NCBI GenBank assembly: GCA_029582165.1
Contig: CM055875.1
Span: forward strand, 8,043,501 to 8,107,500
DNA length: 64,000 nt
Origin: Portulaca oleracea
Lineage: Eukaryota > Streptophyta > Magnoliopsida > Caryophyllales > Portulacaceae
Reading direction: 5' to 3'
Part shown: positions 13,601-23,605 of the stretch, piece after piece
Position numbering within the stretch: the first letter of the stretch is position 1
Layout of the letters: every line of letters starts with the position of its first letter
The notes under the pieces: model-generated
What the model was told of the DNA's origin: nothing
The model's input: the letters and a program-made list of their open reading frames with translations, nothing else
Databases searched by the model: none
Made by a program: the position numbers and the translations under genes

Positions 13601-16084
13601 AAATACAGCTTCTATGTGATTTTGAAACAAAACGGCGTTTTCCTGCGCCTTGGGTGCGTGAAGCCCACGCCTTCGCCTTGCGCGTCAGGGACCCTACGCT
13701 TTTTTTGCGCCTCGCTCTTTTTTAATCTAAGAATTACTCCAGTGCATTTCTTCTTTGCTCTCTTCACTTCAGTCAATCTTGACTTTTACTTTCATTTTTA
13801 CTTTTTCTTTTTGAAATAAATCTTTGTTAGGTGGACTATATTGCTACAAGTATTAATGGCTTTTTTTGTTAGTCAATTGGTTTTGAGTTTATTAGTATAT
13901 CTAAATGTGGTTTGTTATGTATTGTTATGTTTTTATTTGCCGTGTTGGACCATACCGTGTCCACAATTTTTAGGGATGTCGTGTCGGGCCCTTGGATCCG
14001 TACCCATGTCCCGAGTCCTTGTAACATAGGGGATGGCTATAAGCCCAATTTTGACAAACAATAGTGATGATGCCTTTCCTTGATACTACACTTGATGTCA
14101 AGCTCTAGGAGGGTGACTGTATTGCATAATGATTGTGATAGGACAAAGTGTAAGACCGTCCGAAGGGTATGTATAGTGCTTAAGTTTTGTTATGACAAGA
14201 GGTTGAGTGTTTATTCTTAATAGACTTATTAAAGATGGGTGCTTGATTTTTTTTTATAGAAAAAAGATATATATTAAAATAATAGGAATAACGAACTAAT
14301 GCTCAACAAGCGTTATATAAGGTTATGTACAACCAAAAGACAAATTGTCAACAAAATCTACCACATCAAAATAGGTGCTAAACTTCCCATTAACCCAAAG
14401 GAAGACAGACTTGACAAAATTGTCTTTCAATCTCTCTAGAGGCATGTCAACCCCTTCAAAAATCCTTCAGTTCCTTCCCTTTCAAATAACCCAAAAAATC
14501 ACACGAAGTATGACCAATGCCTTCTTCTTCTTGGGTTTCCTACCCAAAGAATCACAAGGATGGGTGCTTGATTACAAGAGCATATAAGTTCCAGTCTACC
14601 TATGTGAGCAAGAAGTGTAACCGCTTCAAAGAGCTAACGCGTTTGGCTTTCATTTGCTCGCGAGAGGATATGGGACAGATAGCAGATAATATGGTCATAA
14701 GTTTTGTGGTTTCTTATTTGATTGGTTATGTTAGTGAAACGCATCCAACTGATCAACAAGGATGTGAAGTTCAATGCTTAGTCAACTATCACATTCAGAC
14801 AGTTGTATTTATGTTCACTACATGGAAGTGCAATTCGCAAGACATTATGTATGATACATAACTAATCCTTACTCTCTTGTGCATTTAAGTTGTGTGTTTC
14901 GATTTTGGTTTTTGTGGCGAAGGTGTTTTGGAATGTAAGTCATTAACTCCATACACTCGAAATGGCGGATGATTGTTGGAGTTTTCAAGTGTATACATGT
15001 TAGATGAACTTAAAAGGCATAAAATTCTAAGCATCAAATGCTAAGATGAGGGAAAAGGGCGATGGAAGTCAAGGGATGACATTCCATGTCCAAAAGGCAC
15101 AATTAAGGGAAACATGGAACATACATGTTGTGGCATGGTCCATGTGGGAAACAGAGGATCAGATTATGCGAACATTGTCTGGCACGAGTCATTTCTTAGG
15201 CTACGGAGCATAAACCCAGGTTCTCTTTGAGTGACACCGGTCATTTCTTTGGCAACATGATCCGTCAAGGTCAAAGGCCGGCTTTCTAGTTTTTCATGCT
15301 TGCTAGTGACTTTTGGCAAAGCATTTGTTTTATCCAAATTTTAGTAACTGGGATTTTCCAACTATTTTATCTGTGATGACAAGACTTTATCCTTCCCTCC
15401 AATCCTATCCATCCATCCTAGTGGTGCTTCCTTAGCATTATAAATACGAATGTCATATGCCATGTAAATGTCAATTCATTCCTCCTCGGACACCCTCTCT
15501 TAGGTTGCGACTACGGCACTCCTCAAGTCTGGAAAGAGATTTGATAAGTCTCCTCTTTTTAGGCAAGAGTTTGTTGAAGCAGAGTAGGTACGACTACAAC
15601 TCTCTTGATTATCTAAAAATCTACCATCCTACATCAACCTTTTCTTCAACACTAATTAGGTTCAGTAAATGAATGCAACAATAGGGTTAGTTTGAGATTC
15701 AGTTCCAAGGCAGAATCACAATCGAGGAAGTGCCGACAGCAGTAAATCTAACCCCCCCCCCCCCACCCCACCCCCCCCCCCCAAAAAAAAAAATTAAATA
15801 AAAATACAACTAGGGCAAAAAGAACATCAAAATAAGACCTTAAATTGAGTCCAATTAAAAAGTAAGATTGAGTTAGGTTAAAATGAAGTCAAGGACAAGG
15901 CGAAATTAAGGAGTAAGGAAAGCTAAAGCTGCAAGGAGGGGAGGGGATAAATGAGAGAAACCTGTTTAAGAAGAGTATCGGCGATTCGATAATAATATCC
16001 CAACGAAAATCTATTGTCAACATTGATCTTCCTCGTGAGGGCGCTCATATTGATAGGGTTTGCAGGAGGCCGCTGAGAGCTCAT
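41..16084 (-). CDS. AMSH: AMSH-like deubiquitinase gene, 5' part (8 exons in window, 3' end off the left edge)
   Basis: AMSH proteins are ESCRT-associated, zinc-dependent JAMM deubiquitinases that cleave mainly K63-linked ubiquitin during endosomal and vacuolar sorting. Minus-strand exons that join in phase are 15,962-16,084, 7,019-7,083, 6,857-6,932, 6,582-6,764, 4,783-4,886, 538-634, 414-460 and 41-317, about 324 codons. Exons 1-3 encode the N-terminal USP8-dimer/MIT-like helical region (motifs YYYRIADTLLKQ, GEKNVVDLYV, SETIPFHRDYQ). Exon 4 has LDELESLKPEF, exon 6 has TLSRHSLLGPNG, and exon 8 has SLDDGRW and VADPRPG. These match plant AMSH in order. The JAMM domain should follow beyond position 1. 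Every junction checked is GT-AG. The gene is stretched to over 16 kb by transposons in introns 1, 4 and 5. ATG 16,084 is preferred because the upstream in-frame extension opens only with TTG. Which AMSH paralogue this is cannot be decided from this part. Confidence 0.88.
414..460 (-). CDS. AMSH: AMSH exon 7 (small)
   Basis: The exon is 47 nt and encodes VFYPSYPALTPLEDL plus two bases. The acceptor is ATGCAG and the donor AAG|GTTAGC. The phase fits exons 6 and 8. Confidence 0.72.
538..634 (-). CDS. AMSH: AMSH exon 6
   Basis: The exon is 97 nt. After one shared base it reads VPLPKQETLSRHSLLGPNG, followed by a basic stretch ending KVESK. TLSRHS-LGPNG is a signature of plant AMSH linkers. The acceptor is TCTTAG and the donor AAG|GTTAGT. 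Confidence 0.88.
1523..1642. repeat. 60-bp tandem duplication in AMSH intron 5
   Basis: Two adjacent 60-bp copies (1,523-1,582 and 1,583-1,642), each starting TTCTTATTATG, differ at only a couple of positions. The duplication is recent and intronic. Confidence 0.9.
1861..2456. mobile_element. Short non-autonomous hAT-like element
   Basis: This 596-bp element has terminal inverted repeats CAGGGCTGTTCAT on the left and TAGAGCTGTTCAT on the right (read inward). It is flanked by 8-bp duplications, GTCATGGC (1,853-1,860) and CTCATGGC (2,457-2,464), with one mismatch. Eight-base duplications and C/TAG-starting ends are hAT hallmarks. The ends are rich in GGACCGAA/CCAGTCC motifs in both orientations. 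It has no transposase. It lies in AMSH intron 5. Confidence 0.8.
2457..4782. other. AMSH intron 5, remaining sequence
   Basis: AT-rich intronic sequence with no convincing coding region, RNA gene or bounded element. The short ORFs here lack codon structure or homology that I can recognise. Confidence 0.6.
4783..4886 (-). CDS. AMSH: AMSH exon 5 (linker)
   Basis: This exon of 34 codons plus 2 nt encodes LPPANQILQHSWKQSNDFQ and then FEKKFTN. It fits both flanking phases: exon 4 ends on a codon and exon 6 begins with one extra T. The donor is GT|GTAAGT. The acceptor (GCCAG) lacks a strong pyrimidine tract, so the 5' boundary is less certain. Confidence 0.65.
5220..5471 (+). mobile_element. 5'-truncated L1-type LINE tail in AMSH intron 4
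   Basis: The reading frame LNDNFVKSLFSWVNGMF followed by DVVDFVKFFY, then a stop and an A-rich end, matches the C-terminal ORF2 tail of plant L1-type LINEs. A related fragment lies at 14,249-14,558. The 3' end is (TA)n/AAAAAC-rich. No clear target duplication was found. It is antisense to the AMSH gene. Confidence 0.6.
5706..5724. repeat. (AC)n microsatellite
   Basis: About nine CA units in AMSH intron 4. Confidence 0.9.
6582..6764 (-). CDS. AMSH: AMSH exon 4
   Basis: The exon has 61 codons in phase 0, beginning KLLAVLDELESLKPEFHRQV and ending SHGYESKL. It closes the helical domain and enters the variable linker. The acceptor is TTGTAG and the donor CTG|GTATAG. Confidence 0.85.
6857..6932 (-). 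CDS. AMSH: AMSH exon 3
   Basis: The exon is 76 nt. Its first base completes a Ser codon with exon 2, then it encodes LVSETIPFHRDYQALHPRER. The donor is AAG|GTAATA. The sequence SETIPFHRDYQ is strongly conserved in plant AMSH proteins. Confidence 0.88.
7019..7083 (-). CDS. AMSH: AMSH exon 2
   Basis: The exon is 65 nt (21 codons plus 2 nt) and encodes ADVYRGEKNVVDLYVILVRFS. The acceptor is TTCCAG and the donor AG|GTAAGA. It continues the USP8-dimer helical domain. Confidence 0.88.
10558..10602. repeat. (TA)n microsatellite
   Basis: About 22 TA units inside the solo LTR. Confidence 0.95.
10607..10727. repeat. 64-bp tandem duplication in the solo LTR
   Basis: Two nearly identical copies begin GTCTACTTTTATATG at 10,607 and 10,671. 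Confidence 0.9.
11537..11648 (+). pseudogene. Copia gag N-terminal fragment
   Basis: The frame reads LDDLTSNFQKLDKFDGVNF and then RRLQKLCFILTMLRQ. This is the usual start of plant Ty1/copia Gag, in which KLDKFDGVNFRRWQ-type motifs are common. It breaks off at a GTAAGT-like site (11,649), and hAT sequence takes over. The other copy is at 34,388-34,499. Confidence 0.65.
11731..13363 (+). pseudogene. hAT transposase-like gene fragment with introns (copy 1)
   Basis: The coding frame includes NLHRPAVTRFDTHHHSSIH, KWSKESGGKKIATYILQES, HQPLHAAG and KWWSAYGSATPNLRK, with an acidic end finishing DDDDDYE-stop. This is a plant hAT transposase (central RNase-H-like part, then the hAT dimerisation region). 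The N-terminal BED finger and first half are missing. Predicted introns are 12,524-12,640 and 12,772-12,869, with intact GT-AG ends. Lesions: an in-frame TAA at 12,313, a 13-bp tandem duplication GTATCGGGATATT at 12,721 that shifts the dimerisation frame, and a frame loss near 12,925. It is not functional. Because the introns are kept, the capture was at DNA level or by an unspliced transcript. Confidence 0.75.
13364..14233. other. Copia/hAT element, non-coding internal part
   Basis: Sequence following the hAT stop codon, present almost unchanged at 36,214-37,083. It probably includes the 3' flank of the captured gene. No domain was recognised. Confidence 0.55.
14249..14558 (-). mobile_element. 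5'-truncated LINE tail inside the copia-like element (copy 1)
   Basis: Perfect 15-bp duplications GATGGGTGCTTGATT flank the insert (14,234-14,248 and 14,559-14,573). On the minus strand the ORF2 tail reads DNFVKSVFLWVNGKF...DVVDFV and ends in a poly-A. It is related to 5,220-5,471. Confidence 0.85.
14974..15651 (+). repeat. Right LTR of copia-like element (copy 1)
   Basis: It runs TGTTGGAG to CTTCAACA. It shares the element's terminal sequences but diverges from the left LTR in the middle. Confidence 0.8.
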
Positions 16085-16223
16085 GATTTCTGACGAGGAT
16101 TGTCTGCTGCTATCTCGTTTCCGATCACCTTCCGGCAAAGACCACCAACCAGATCAATGATCGCAGTTATTAAAGCAATTCCGAGTTGAGTTCCCTCTTC
16201 AACTTCCTATTTAAATCACAAAT
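15652..16223 (-). other. AMSH exon-1 block, gene-linked copy
   Basis: This unit holds the start of intron 1 (with a C-run at 15,752-15,782), exon 1 and the 5' leader. The same block is at 33,131-33,665 (inverted) and 38,517-39,060. It ends with ATTTAAATCACAAAT, after which the three copies have different neighbours: AAACTAAAACC here, but the GTTTTACAATTG sequence in the other two. Confidence 0.85.
15962..16084 (-). CDS. AMSH: AMSH exon 1 (gene-linked copy)
   Basis: This exon has 41 codons from ATG 16,084 to the donor CAG|GTTTCT at 15,961. It encodes MSSQRPPANP, then a helix ending YYYRIADTLLKQ. It joins in phase 0 to exon 2 (ADVYRGEKN), giving the expected LLKQA-VYRGEKN family junction. Two further copies lie at 33,270 and 38,921, but only this one has exons 2-8 downstream in the window. 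A TTTAAATA stretch lies about 125 bp upstream of the ATG. Confidence 0.88.
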
Positions 16224-17526
16224 AAACTAAAACCGAGAATCAAAACACAACTCAAGTTAGAACTCAAGAACATGCATCCTAATCAAGTGTAAGAATATAA
16301 ACTTCAGATTTACACTTTAATTAACCCTAATTCATGCATAAAATAATACTAACAAGAACCCTAAACATGATTTACATACAATCCTCTATGTTAAACATAT
16401 ATTAGAAAAATTAATAATAAAAGTTGCAACATTAGTACCCGAATAACATTAGAAATTACATGAATAACATTTGCAACTATTTCAATTGGTTTTTGGATGA
16501 AAATAACACTATCAATAATAATAATACAAAAACAACGAGAGAATAAAATTGAATTAGAGTTTTACAACACAAAGGTTTGGCTTGGCTTGGCCGGCAATGG
16601 GGTTGTTACTGGTGGTTTCCGGTGGATGCGCGGCGACGTTAATGGCAGAAAGCGGCGAGTCCAGCGGTGATGGCGGCTAGGGCTGCACGACAAGTCTGTT
16701 TCGAACGCAGCAACAACTCTCCCTTCAACTTCTGCTGCTCGCGTCTGAGCGCGACAACGTTAGGAAGGACGACGTTGGTGGCGCAGCGTGAATGAGATGG
16801 TGGTGCAGCGGCGTCCGACGACGGGGCGATGGTGGCTCGGTGGTGGCGTGATGGAGCAGAACCAAAGAGAGGGGAGAGAGAGAGAGGGAGCACGAGATAG
16901 AAGGAAAGAGAAAGGGTTGACCAAAGTGGTGGTGGTCGGTGGTTATTGGGCGGTCGCCTGTGATAGTGGGCGGCGAGGTTGGCAGCGCGGGGGTGGCATT
17001 AGGAAGCTAGGAGTCAAGAGGGAAGGAGAGGGAAGAGAGGGAGGGAGGCTAGGGTTTGTGATTAAGGTTTGGAAAAAAAATAAGAAATTATTTATACTAA
17101 ATCAAATATGCCAAAAAATAATATAAATTTAACAAAATTTCTGTTGCAACCAAAGATAGTAAATAGGAAAAATAAATATTTTTGATTTTCTAAAAATAAT
17201 TTCCATCAAATAATATCATAAATAATCACATAAATTTGTACAATTATTATGCATATAAAATTACCAAATTGTCCCTATTTCCATGCCCACTCTCATGCAT
17301 ATAGAAAATTACTAAAATACCCATGTTAGTCTCTCAACGGTCCTACGAGCTCAACTACGAAAGCTCATCAAATACTCAACCTCGGTACACAATTTGCTCA
17401 AGTCAACTAGTTTATGGCTTACCTTCCCTATCACTCGCCAACAGAGAAAGACCTCCTATTGTTGATTTGTTCTTCAAGCGAATAGATCCATCACTCAACG
17501 AAAACTTCGTGCCCTTCCCCAGCTAG
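16224..17526. other. Upstream spacer block C (LTR-like), inverted relative to the duplicate
   Basis: The block equals the reverse complement of 39,752-41,057. On the minus strand it has a TATAAATA-like box near 17,090, an AAACCCTAGCC leader, a GC-rich 400-bp stretch and an AT-rich tail. That layout resembles the leader of a plant LTR or gene. No protein domain was recognised in the ORFs it spans. The LARD retrotransposon inserted at its right edge. Confidence 0.6.
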
Positions 17527-20500
17527 TGTAACGCCCCCAGATTAATAATCATCAAATTATTACTAAACACTTCATAACCTAATGATTAGCGCAGCGGAAA
17601 TATAATCTGAAGGCATTACCGTCGTCCACAAATATGGACAAGGCTTAGCAACCGTAAATAACTCTAATTACTACTCATCAAACCCAAAGGAAACTTGTAT
17701 ACTTGCCACATAAACATCCAAAAGAGAGCAACAACCTTGGGTTAACTTTATACATAGCCAAAATTATAATTACAATTAACTTCACTAAACCAAAGTATAG
17801 ACTTCTACAAATAACTTGACACAAAAGGGTGTGACTTCCCGACATAGCTGTCAACCTCTTTACCTTCATATCAATCGGACCTCTTCCTGATATTAGGTTG
17901 CTACCCCTTAGCATACTTCCTAAAACAAAACATAAAACAATTTCGCAAATGAGTCGAAACTCAATACGCATACCCCTATACAGTAAATAAATTTAAGCAA
18001 TTCATTTTATTTCGCGCATTTCAATTCATTTTGCAAACAATAAACAATAAACAATAAAAACAACAATAAAACTTGCTTGCCATATTATTATCTTTAATGG
18101 TCCCCTGCTTTGCGATCATCGGTCTAAGCCTCCGTATGCGCATACCCAGACCGATCGGGAGATCCGGATGGGTTGACACTAGGTCAGATATTAACTGTGG
18201 TAGTGCTCAATGACAAAAATAACAATGGGTCGGGGCCATAATTATGTGATAAAACAAGTAAACCTTATTCATTCACATTACAATTATTAAGCTTACTTGA
18301 ACTCAAACAAAAGAGTTTGGGTAAAGTACAGGCAACATGCATACCTTGAAACTGAACCGCACTTAAGCGACTTGAAAAGCTTGACTAGACTCGAACAGGG
18401 AGCAGCAACGACCTCTTGAACCGTACTCGAGATAAGAACAATGAAGTGAATCAAATTGGGTTCCTGGTAATCAGGGAGTCTCCTACTTAAATTAATAAAA
18501 GTTAACTACTAATTAAAAGATTTGAGAAATTTTCCGGACTTTACAGTAAATTTGCGGAAGGCATAAATTTCCCTATGAACCACCAAAAATTTCGTAAGAG
18601 GACTTTTCGGAAAGGTAAAAATAAATTCTACAACTCTCCAGTTAAGAGTTATGGCCAAAAACAAATATAAAGGCTTGAAATTTATGATATACCAGGGTTG
18701 GCCTGCAGTAATGAATGATCGGGAGTGATACTTTGAAAAATCATATCTTAAGTTATAGGCATCGGTTGGGTGCGTATAAGCAGCCTATGGAAAGGTTGAG
18801 TTGCTATCTACAACATTGATGTTGGCCTTAAAATCAGAAAATATTTAGAAAACACCGGAAAGTGACTTTGAAGAAGGCCTGACACACTAAAAGTTTTGGT
18901 TTGAGCAAGATTAGCAGCCAGACTTTGACGGATCATAACTTTTCACCACGACATCCAACAAACGCATAAGGCCCAATTCCGGAAAGCTTGCGGAGAGTAC
19001 TATAACTTTTATATTCAACACTTAGGCTAATAAGCTTTCCATGATACCTTAAAATATCCTTGAACCTCTACTAACAATCATTTCTAGTTCGTAAAATTCG
19101 CTCCTCTAGCCTCCACCTCTTTCAAGAACTGCCCAAACATTTATCGAAATGCAACATATGAGTAATTATATACGAACTACAAGAAAATCTATCCCCAGAA
19201 GTTCTCCACCCCTTTATCACCTTTTTCTTTCCAGCTTTATATGTGATAGCCTTCCAAGACTTCTAACACAGAGATTTAGGCATAATTCTTCACTATTTTT
19301 ATTTTTGGAAGTTGGACCTAATTATTAGTCAATTCTATGGAGACTAACTCCACCTACACTCCTTAATTAACCATAAAAACTGATTCATTGAAACTTCTAT
19401 ACCATACTACAACAATGGTAGACTTGATAATCACGTAGCATCTCCTCCCAAGCTTGTGCACTTTACTTATCATAATGACATTTAATATCACTCCACGCCA
19501 TCCTCATTGACAATTATACTATATCAATCATAAGTCTCCAAAACCAAAAGGGAACCACTTCACAAATTTATTGTAAACACAAATGAAGTTGAATACACCA
19601 GAAGAACTAAATTATTGGTCCAACTAAAACTTTTCCCAAATTTATACAACCAAATCACATGCAAGTATTATCAACCCACACTAGGACAGTAACGGTAACC
19701 TTCTTCCCTTGACCCTCGGTTTGATAAGTTGGCCTAATATCACACTTACAAAGATGAATTAAACTAAGAGAAACAACAAATTACAAAGTTAAAACTTGAA
19801 AACTGACTTGGGAGAAATTAGGGTTTACCTCAAATAAAGGGAGGAAGAAAGGAGAATTAAGAGATGATGATGATGAGTGATGGTGGCGATGGACGCCATA
19901 CCGGGTGGCTGGCGCCAAGGCCAACGGAGACGCAGTGCAGAGCGGGATACAAACAAAGGCAAGAAAGTGAGACACCCACAAAGCCCACTGGAGGCTTCAA
20001 TGGTCGACAATCGACGGTGGGAAGGCGGCCGTTGCGGCCAGGGTTCGAGAGCGGTGGTGGCGTGCGGGGAGGAAGACAGCCGAAAGAGAGACAGAAAGCA
20101 AAGGTTGAAGTTGGGTCTGAGATTGAAATGAAAGTTGGGTTTGAGATTGAATGAATTATTGGATTGAGGAAGAAATACAATGTGGGAGGGGGTCTACTTG
20201 AGTTTCAGTAGAAAGACCCACAAAAGGAAAAGAAAAATAAAAAAACTCCAACTTTCTCCCCTTACTAATAATACTCGTACCAAGTCCTAATAATACTAGT
20301 TTAAAGTCTTGGAATACAATTTACGAATTAGAAATAACAAGAGGACTTGAATTAAAAGGGGAGGTGGAATAAATCGAAATTTAAATAAATTAAGGAACAA
20401 ATAGCTATGATAATAATATTATTATTATTATTATTACTATTAACAATACCGACGAATCGGTCAACTCGTAAAACTTGGTCAGATAGGTAACCTAAATATT

Positions 20501-20706
20501 CCGATATTACTTTGAGTAGCTGAAAAGGTCACATGGATAATTTATATAGATAACCTACTAGACTAGTATATAATGGTCGTTGCTCTGCTCGAGTCCTGCA
20601 AAAACACAACAGTTAGATGAATTGAAATGCGCGACTTTGGTTAATTAGCTTGATTTATTGCTTTAATTAAACGGGGTTAGGGTCTAATTAGTGTTGGGTT
20701 ATTACA
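17527..20706 (-). repeat. 3' LTR of the LARD
   Basis: 3,180 bp, roughly 96% identical to the right copy over the first 120 bp compared by eye. It includes a GC-rich leader region at 19,860-20,130. Numerous single-base deletions relative to the right LTR cluster at 19,130-19,800. Confidence 0.88.
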
Positions 20707-23605
20707 ATCTAACCCCCCCCCCCCCTAAAAGAAGTTTCGTCCTCGAAACTTGATAGAAGTGATTGCTCACTGGGAACTTTTGAAATGATTCTATATTGGG
20801 CATATTGCCATGGTTTTGTTGCTCACTGTACTTAGCGCCATTACTGTAAACACATATTCTCACATAACTATTGGAATAGGCTATTGTTTTTTTTAATACT
20901 AATCTTACACATTGGGTTTCGATCCATTTGGCTATTTGGGTCGACCCATTTCGTTTGTTTGTATGAGAGTAAGGGTCGCAAAGCGTGTCGCAAAAATAAT
21001 TTGTCCCTATTACTTCAACTCTTCTTTAAAACAACCCAACACTCTCCAAGTACTATATATTCTTAAATAAACATATAACTTAATCTCGAGTTATCTAAGA
21101 CCAAAGGCCCTTGTGTTTTTCTTTAGAACCATTACCCATATTGCCCGGTTCTTCATTATTAATCACAAAACCCCTTATAAAGTGCTATGTATCTTACTCC
21201 CCTTATTTCATTGAACTTACTCATAGGACATCCACTTCCCCATAATTCATCTCATTTCATGGTCACTAACACTCCTCCCCCAACATTGATGACAATAAAA
21301 GAGATAATTATAGTAAAAGGAAGTGGTTGTTTGGGGGGGGGGGGGGGGGGGTAAATAAGATAATAGAAAGATAAGATTGATAATAAGTATATGTATGAAT
21401 GTCAATAGAAGTGATGGAGCCAAGGTTCATAACGATGGCTTTAATATTTCCTGATGAAATACAAATATCCTCTAAGTTCACAGTAAATGTCGGATGTGGA
21501 TAATGATTAATAAAGCATGAGCAGGAATGATAGTAATCATACTGAGTCCAAAATACAGCAACCAATAAGGAATAATTAACTTAAATTACTTTGGAAAAGA
21601 AGATATTGGGGCGAACTTTAGATTTTTAGAATGAGAATCAACAATGATTATGATAAATGAATGGTAAGGACAGAATAAGTATAAGTGATAAGCAATCGAA
21701 ATGGGTGTGGGAACTTGAAATTTAGGGGCCCACAGTGAATATCATGAGTGACAACAGAGAGTTTTTCGGACTGGTAGTTATCAGTAAATACTTGAAACAA
21801 AAACAAAGGTATAGATTACTGAACTTGAATGGATTACAACAGCTAGTGAAAATAAACTATGAATTCAATATACTAATTAATTGAAGAAGATAATGGTCAC
21901 TCATGAGAAAGAAACAGATAAGCCAAGTGAAGAGCCACATAGGGTAAATAAAGTGAATTACCCATGAAGATATAGATTGGTAGTAATTGAAGAGAAGGAC
22001 AATAGTCAGTTAAGAGAAACTTAATCTGAGTTAATGACTAAAATTGGTGAAGACATGTTAGATAACAAGAATAGTAGGCCAACAAGAATGATGTAATCTC
22101 ATAAGAATTCACAAGGTCATGTAAAGGTTAGCAACAATACAGAATGATCAAGTTGGATTTAAATTTCTAATAGAATCATAGGATAAAGCGGAATAGTTGG
22201 TCCCAAATTAAATGGATAAGATATCAATTGCTTAACTAGGATTTGGGTTTACAGCATGAATATAAAGCAATTGGTTCATGTAATGGCAATAGAGTATGCT
22301 GGTTAAGTAAAAAGACTTGAGTTTACACAAGGGTTGTTTAAGGGAAATGGTTTAGGAATATAAATATTCGCAATTAAATAAAGGATGAGGGGGCTTTTAA
22401 ATCCCAAAAGCATGCTAGATATCACCCAAAATAATTTCTCCATTCATATACAAATAAACCATAACCACATGATAACATCAATCTCCCTTGCAAAACATAT
22501 ATGTTCACATCCAAACTTTTCCCCTGGCAAGATCTATACCTTTTCCTTCCCCTATAATTCTCCATTACTCGTTGATATCATAATATTAAATTATTAATAG
22601 ATCCCCAAAGAAAACAAAGTTTAGGATCCTTGTTTTCATGCTAGTGCTACTCAAATAGATCCTATGTCCATAAGGACTTCCGTTTACCTTTTTGACCACT
22701 ATCATAAAACCCTTAAAACCAAATTAAACAATTAAGAAATCATAAACACTTCTTTTCCTTAAAATTCTAGGAAAAAATTCGGCAGAATTTCCTCTATAAT
22801 ATGGACTATCCCAATTTTAAAGGTACTTACTATAAACCTGCAAATGACAATTTGACTCAATTTGGTACAATAAGGGCCACACGCCCACTCAACCACACCC
22901 AACAACAATCCAATAGTTTTGTTCCCATACAATTCTCAATCTTTAAACCAATTACACATAAAAAGAATAAGGAAGGTGCTCACTCTAACACAAGTAGTTT
23001 AATGGCATCCCTGCCCCGAGCTTTCAGTGCTTGGTTATGAAGAGAACTCTAACCTACCTCGAAGTTATCAATATCATGTAATGGTTCGACACTCCTTGGA
23101 TTCTAGGAAGGTTCTCTTCTAAAAGATAACAAAACAAAAAAGAAAGTAACAAGGTTAGTAACTTATATCAATATACTTGGCTAATTGACTCCCAAACCAA
23201 ATTAATTGACTTTCTACCCAATATACTTGGTGGGATTTACCACTAGTACCAATAAGGCCATATAAATGAGATGTAAAACCTTCAACTCACGGCATGATAT
23301 TAAACTTAATTAACTTTAAGAACCAACCATGCATGTACAAACGCTAAAATCACGACTCAAATCTTATTCTTACTATAACTGCTCTTACTCATGCTTTACT
23401 TGCTCTAATAAAAACTTGATTTTAAATTTTTGCCCTTCCATGCAAGGCATTCTCATCTCAAACTCTATGATATTACAATCTCAACATTATAAAAAGCAAC
23501 GATCCAAGAACCCAAGGGGCGACAATACATACTTTGCCATAACTCCCATCTTCATACATTAAACGACTCACATCTACTCCAAAACATCGGCTCTGATACC
23601 ATAAC
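20707..23605 (-). other. LARD internal region, non-coding
   Basis: It begins (minus sense) with the primer site at 23,589-23,601 and ends with a 13-G polypurine-like run (20,713-20,725 on the plus strand as C). An 18-G run lies near 21,337-21,354. No gag, protease, reverse transcriptase or integrase motif was found on either strand. The purine-rich strand switches at about 21,295 and 22,390. Confidence 0.75.
23589..23601 (-). promoter_or_regulatory. Primer-binding site of the LARD
   Basis: TGGTATCAGAGCC on the minus strand, four bases inside the 5' LTR end. It is complementary to the 3' end of the initiator methionine tRNA, the primer most plant LTR retrotransposons use. Confidence 0.88.

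Larger units (their letters stand above)
7340..15651 (+). mobile_element. Copia-like LTR element carrying a hAT transposase gene (copy 1)
   Basis: Direct repeats beginning TGTTGGAG and ending TTCTTCAACA bound the element: left LTR 7,340-11,515 (756 bp once the nested solo LTR is removed) and right LTR 14,974-15,651 (678 bp). Flanks are TTAAT (7,335-7,339) and CTAAT (15,652-15,656), an imperfect 5-bp duplication. A polypurine-like tract GGCGGATGAT precedes the right LTR, which suggests plus-strand orientation. No usual initiator-Met primer site follows the left LTR. The internal region keeps only a gag start, then an intron-containing hAT transposase pseudogene and a LINE tail. There is no protease, integrase or reverse transcriptase. 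It occupies intron 1 of AMSH. A second copy lies at 33,683-38,502. Confidence 0.75.

Noticed and set aside
16085..16138. N-terminal extension of AMSH exon 1 (…EGDRKRDSSRQSSSEI)
   Set aside because: It opens with TTG, not ATG, in all three copies. The first ATG is the MSSQRP start.
16639..17126. Open frames around the GC-rich part of block C
   Set aside because: The copy at 40,292-40,777 does not keep the same reading frame, so these are not conserved coding regions.
19857..20180. Several overlapping frames on both strands (also 25,855-26,344)
   Set aside because: GC-rich leader of the LARD LTR present in both LTRs. Frames differ between copies, and open frames on both strands are a composition effect.
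20713..21354. C- and G-homopolymer runs as functional G-quadruplex sites
   Set aside because: The first is the element's polypurine tract region and run lengths are unreliable in sequencing. Nothing beyond composition supports function.
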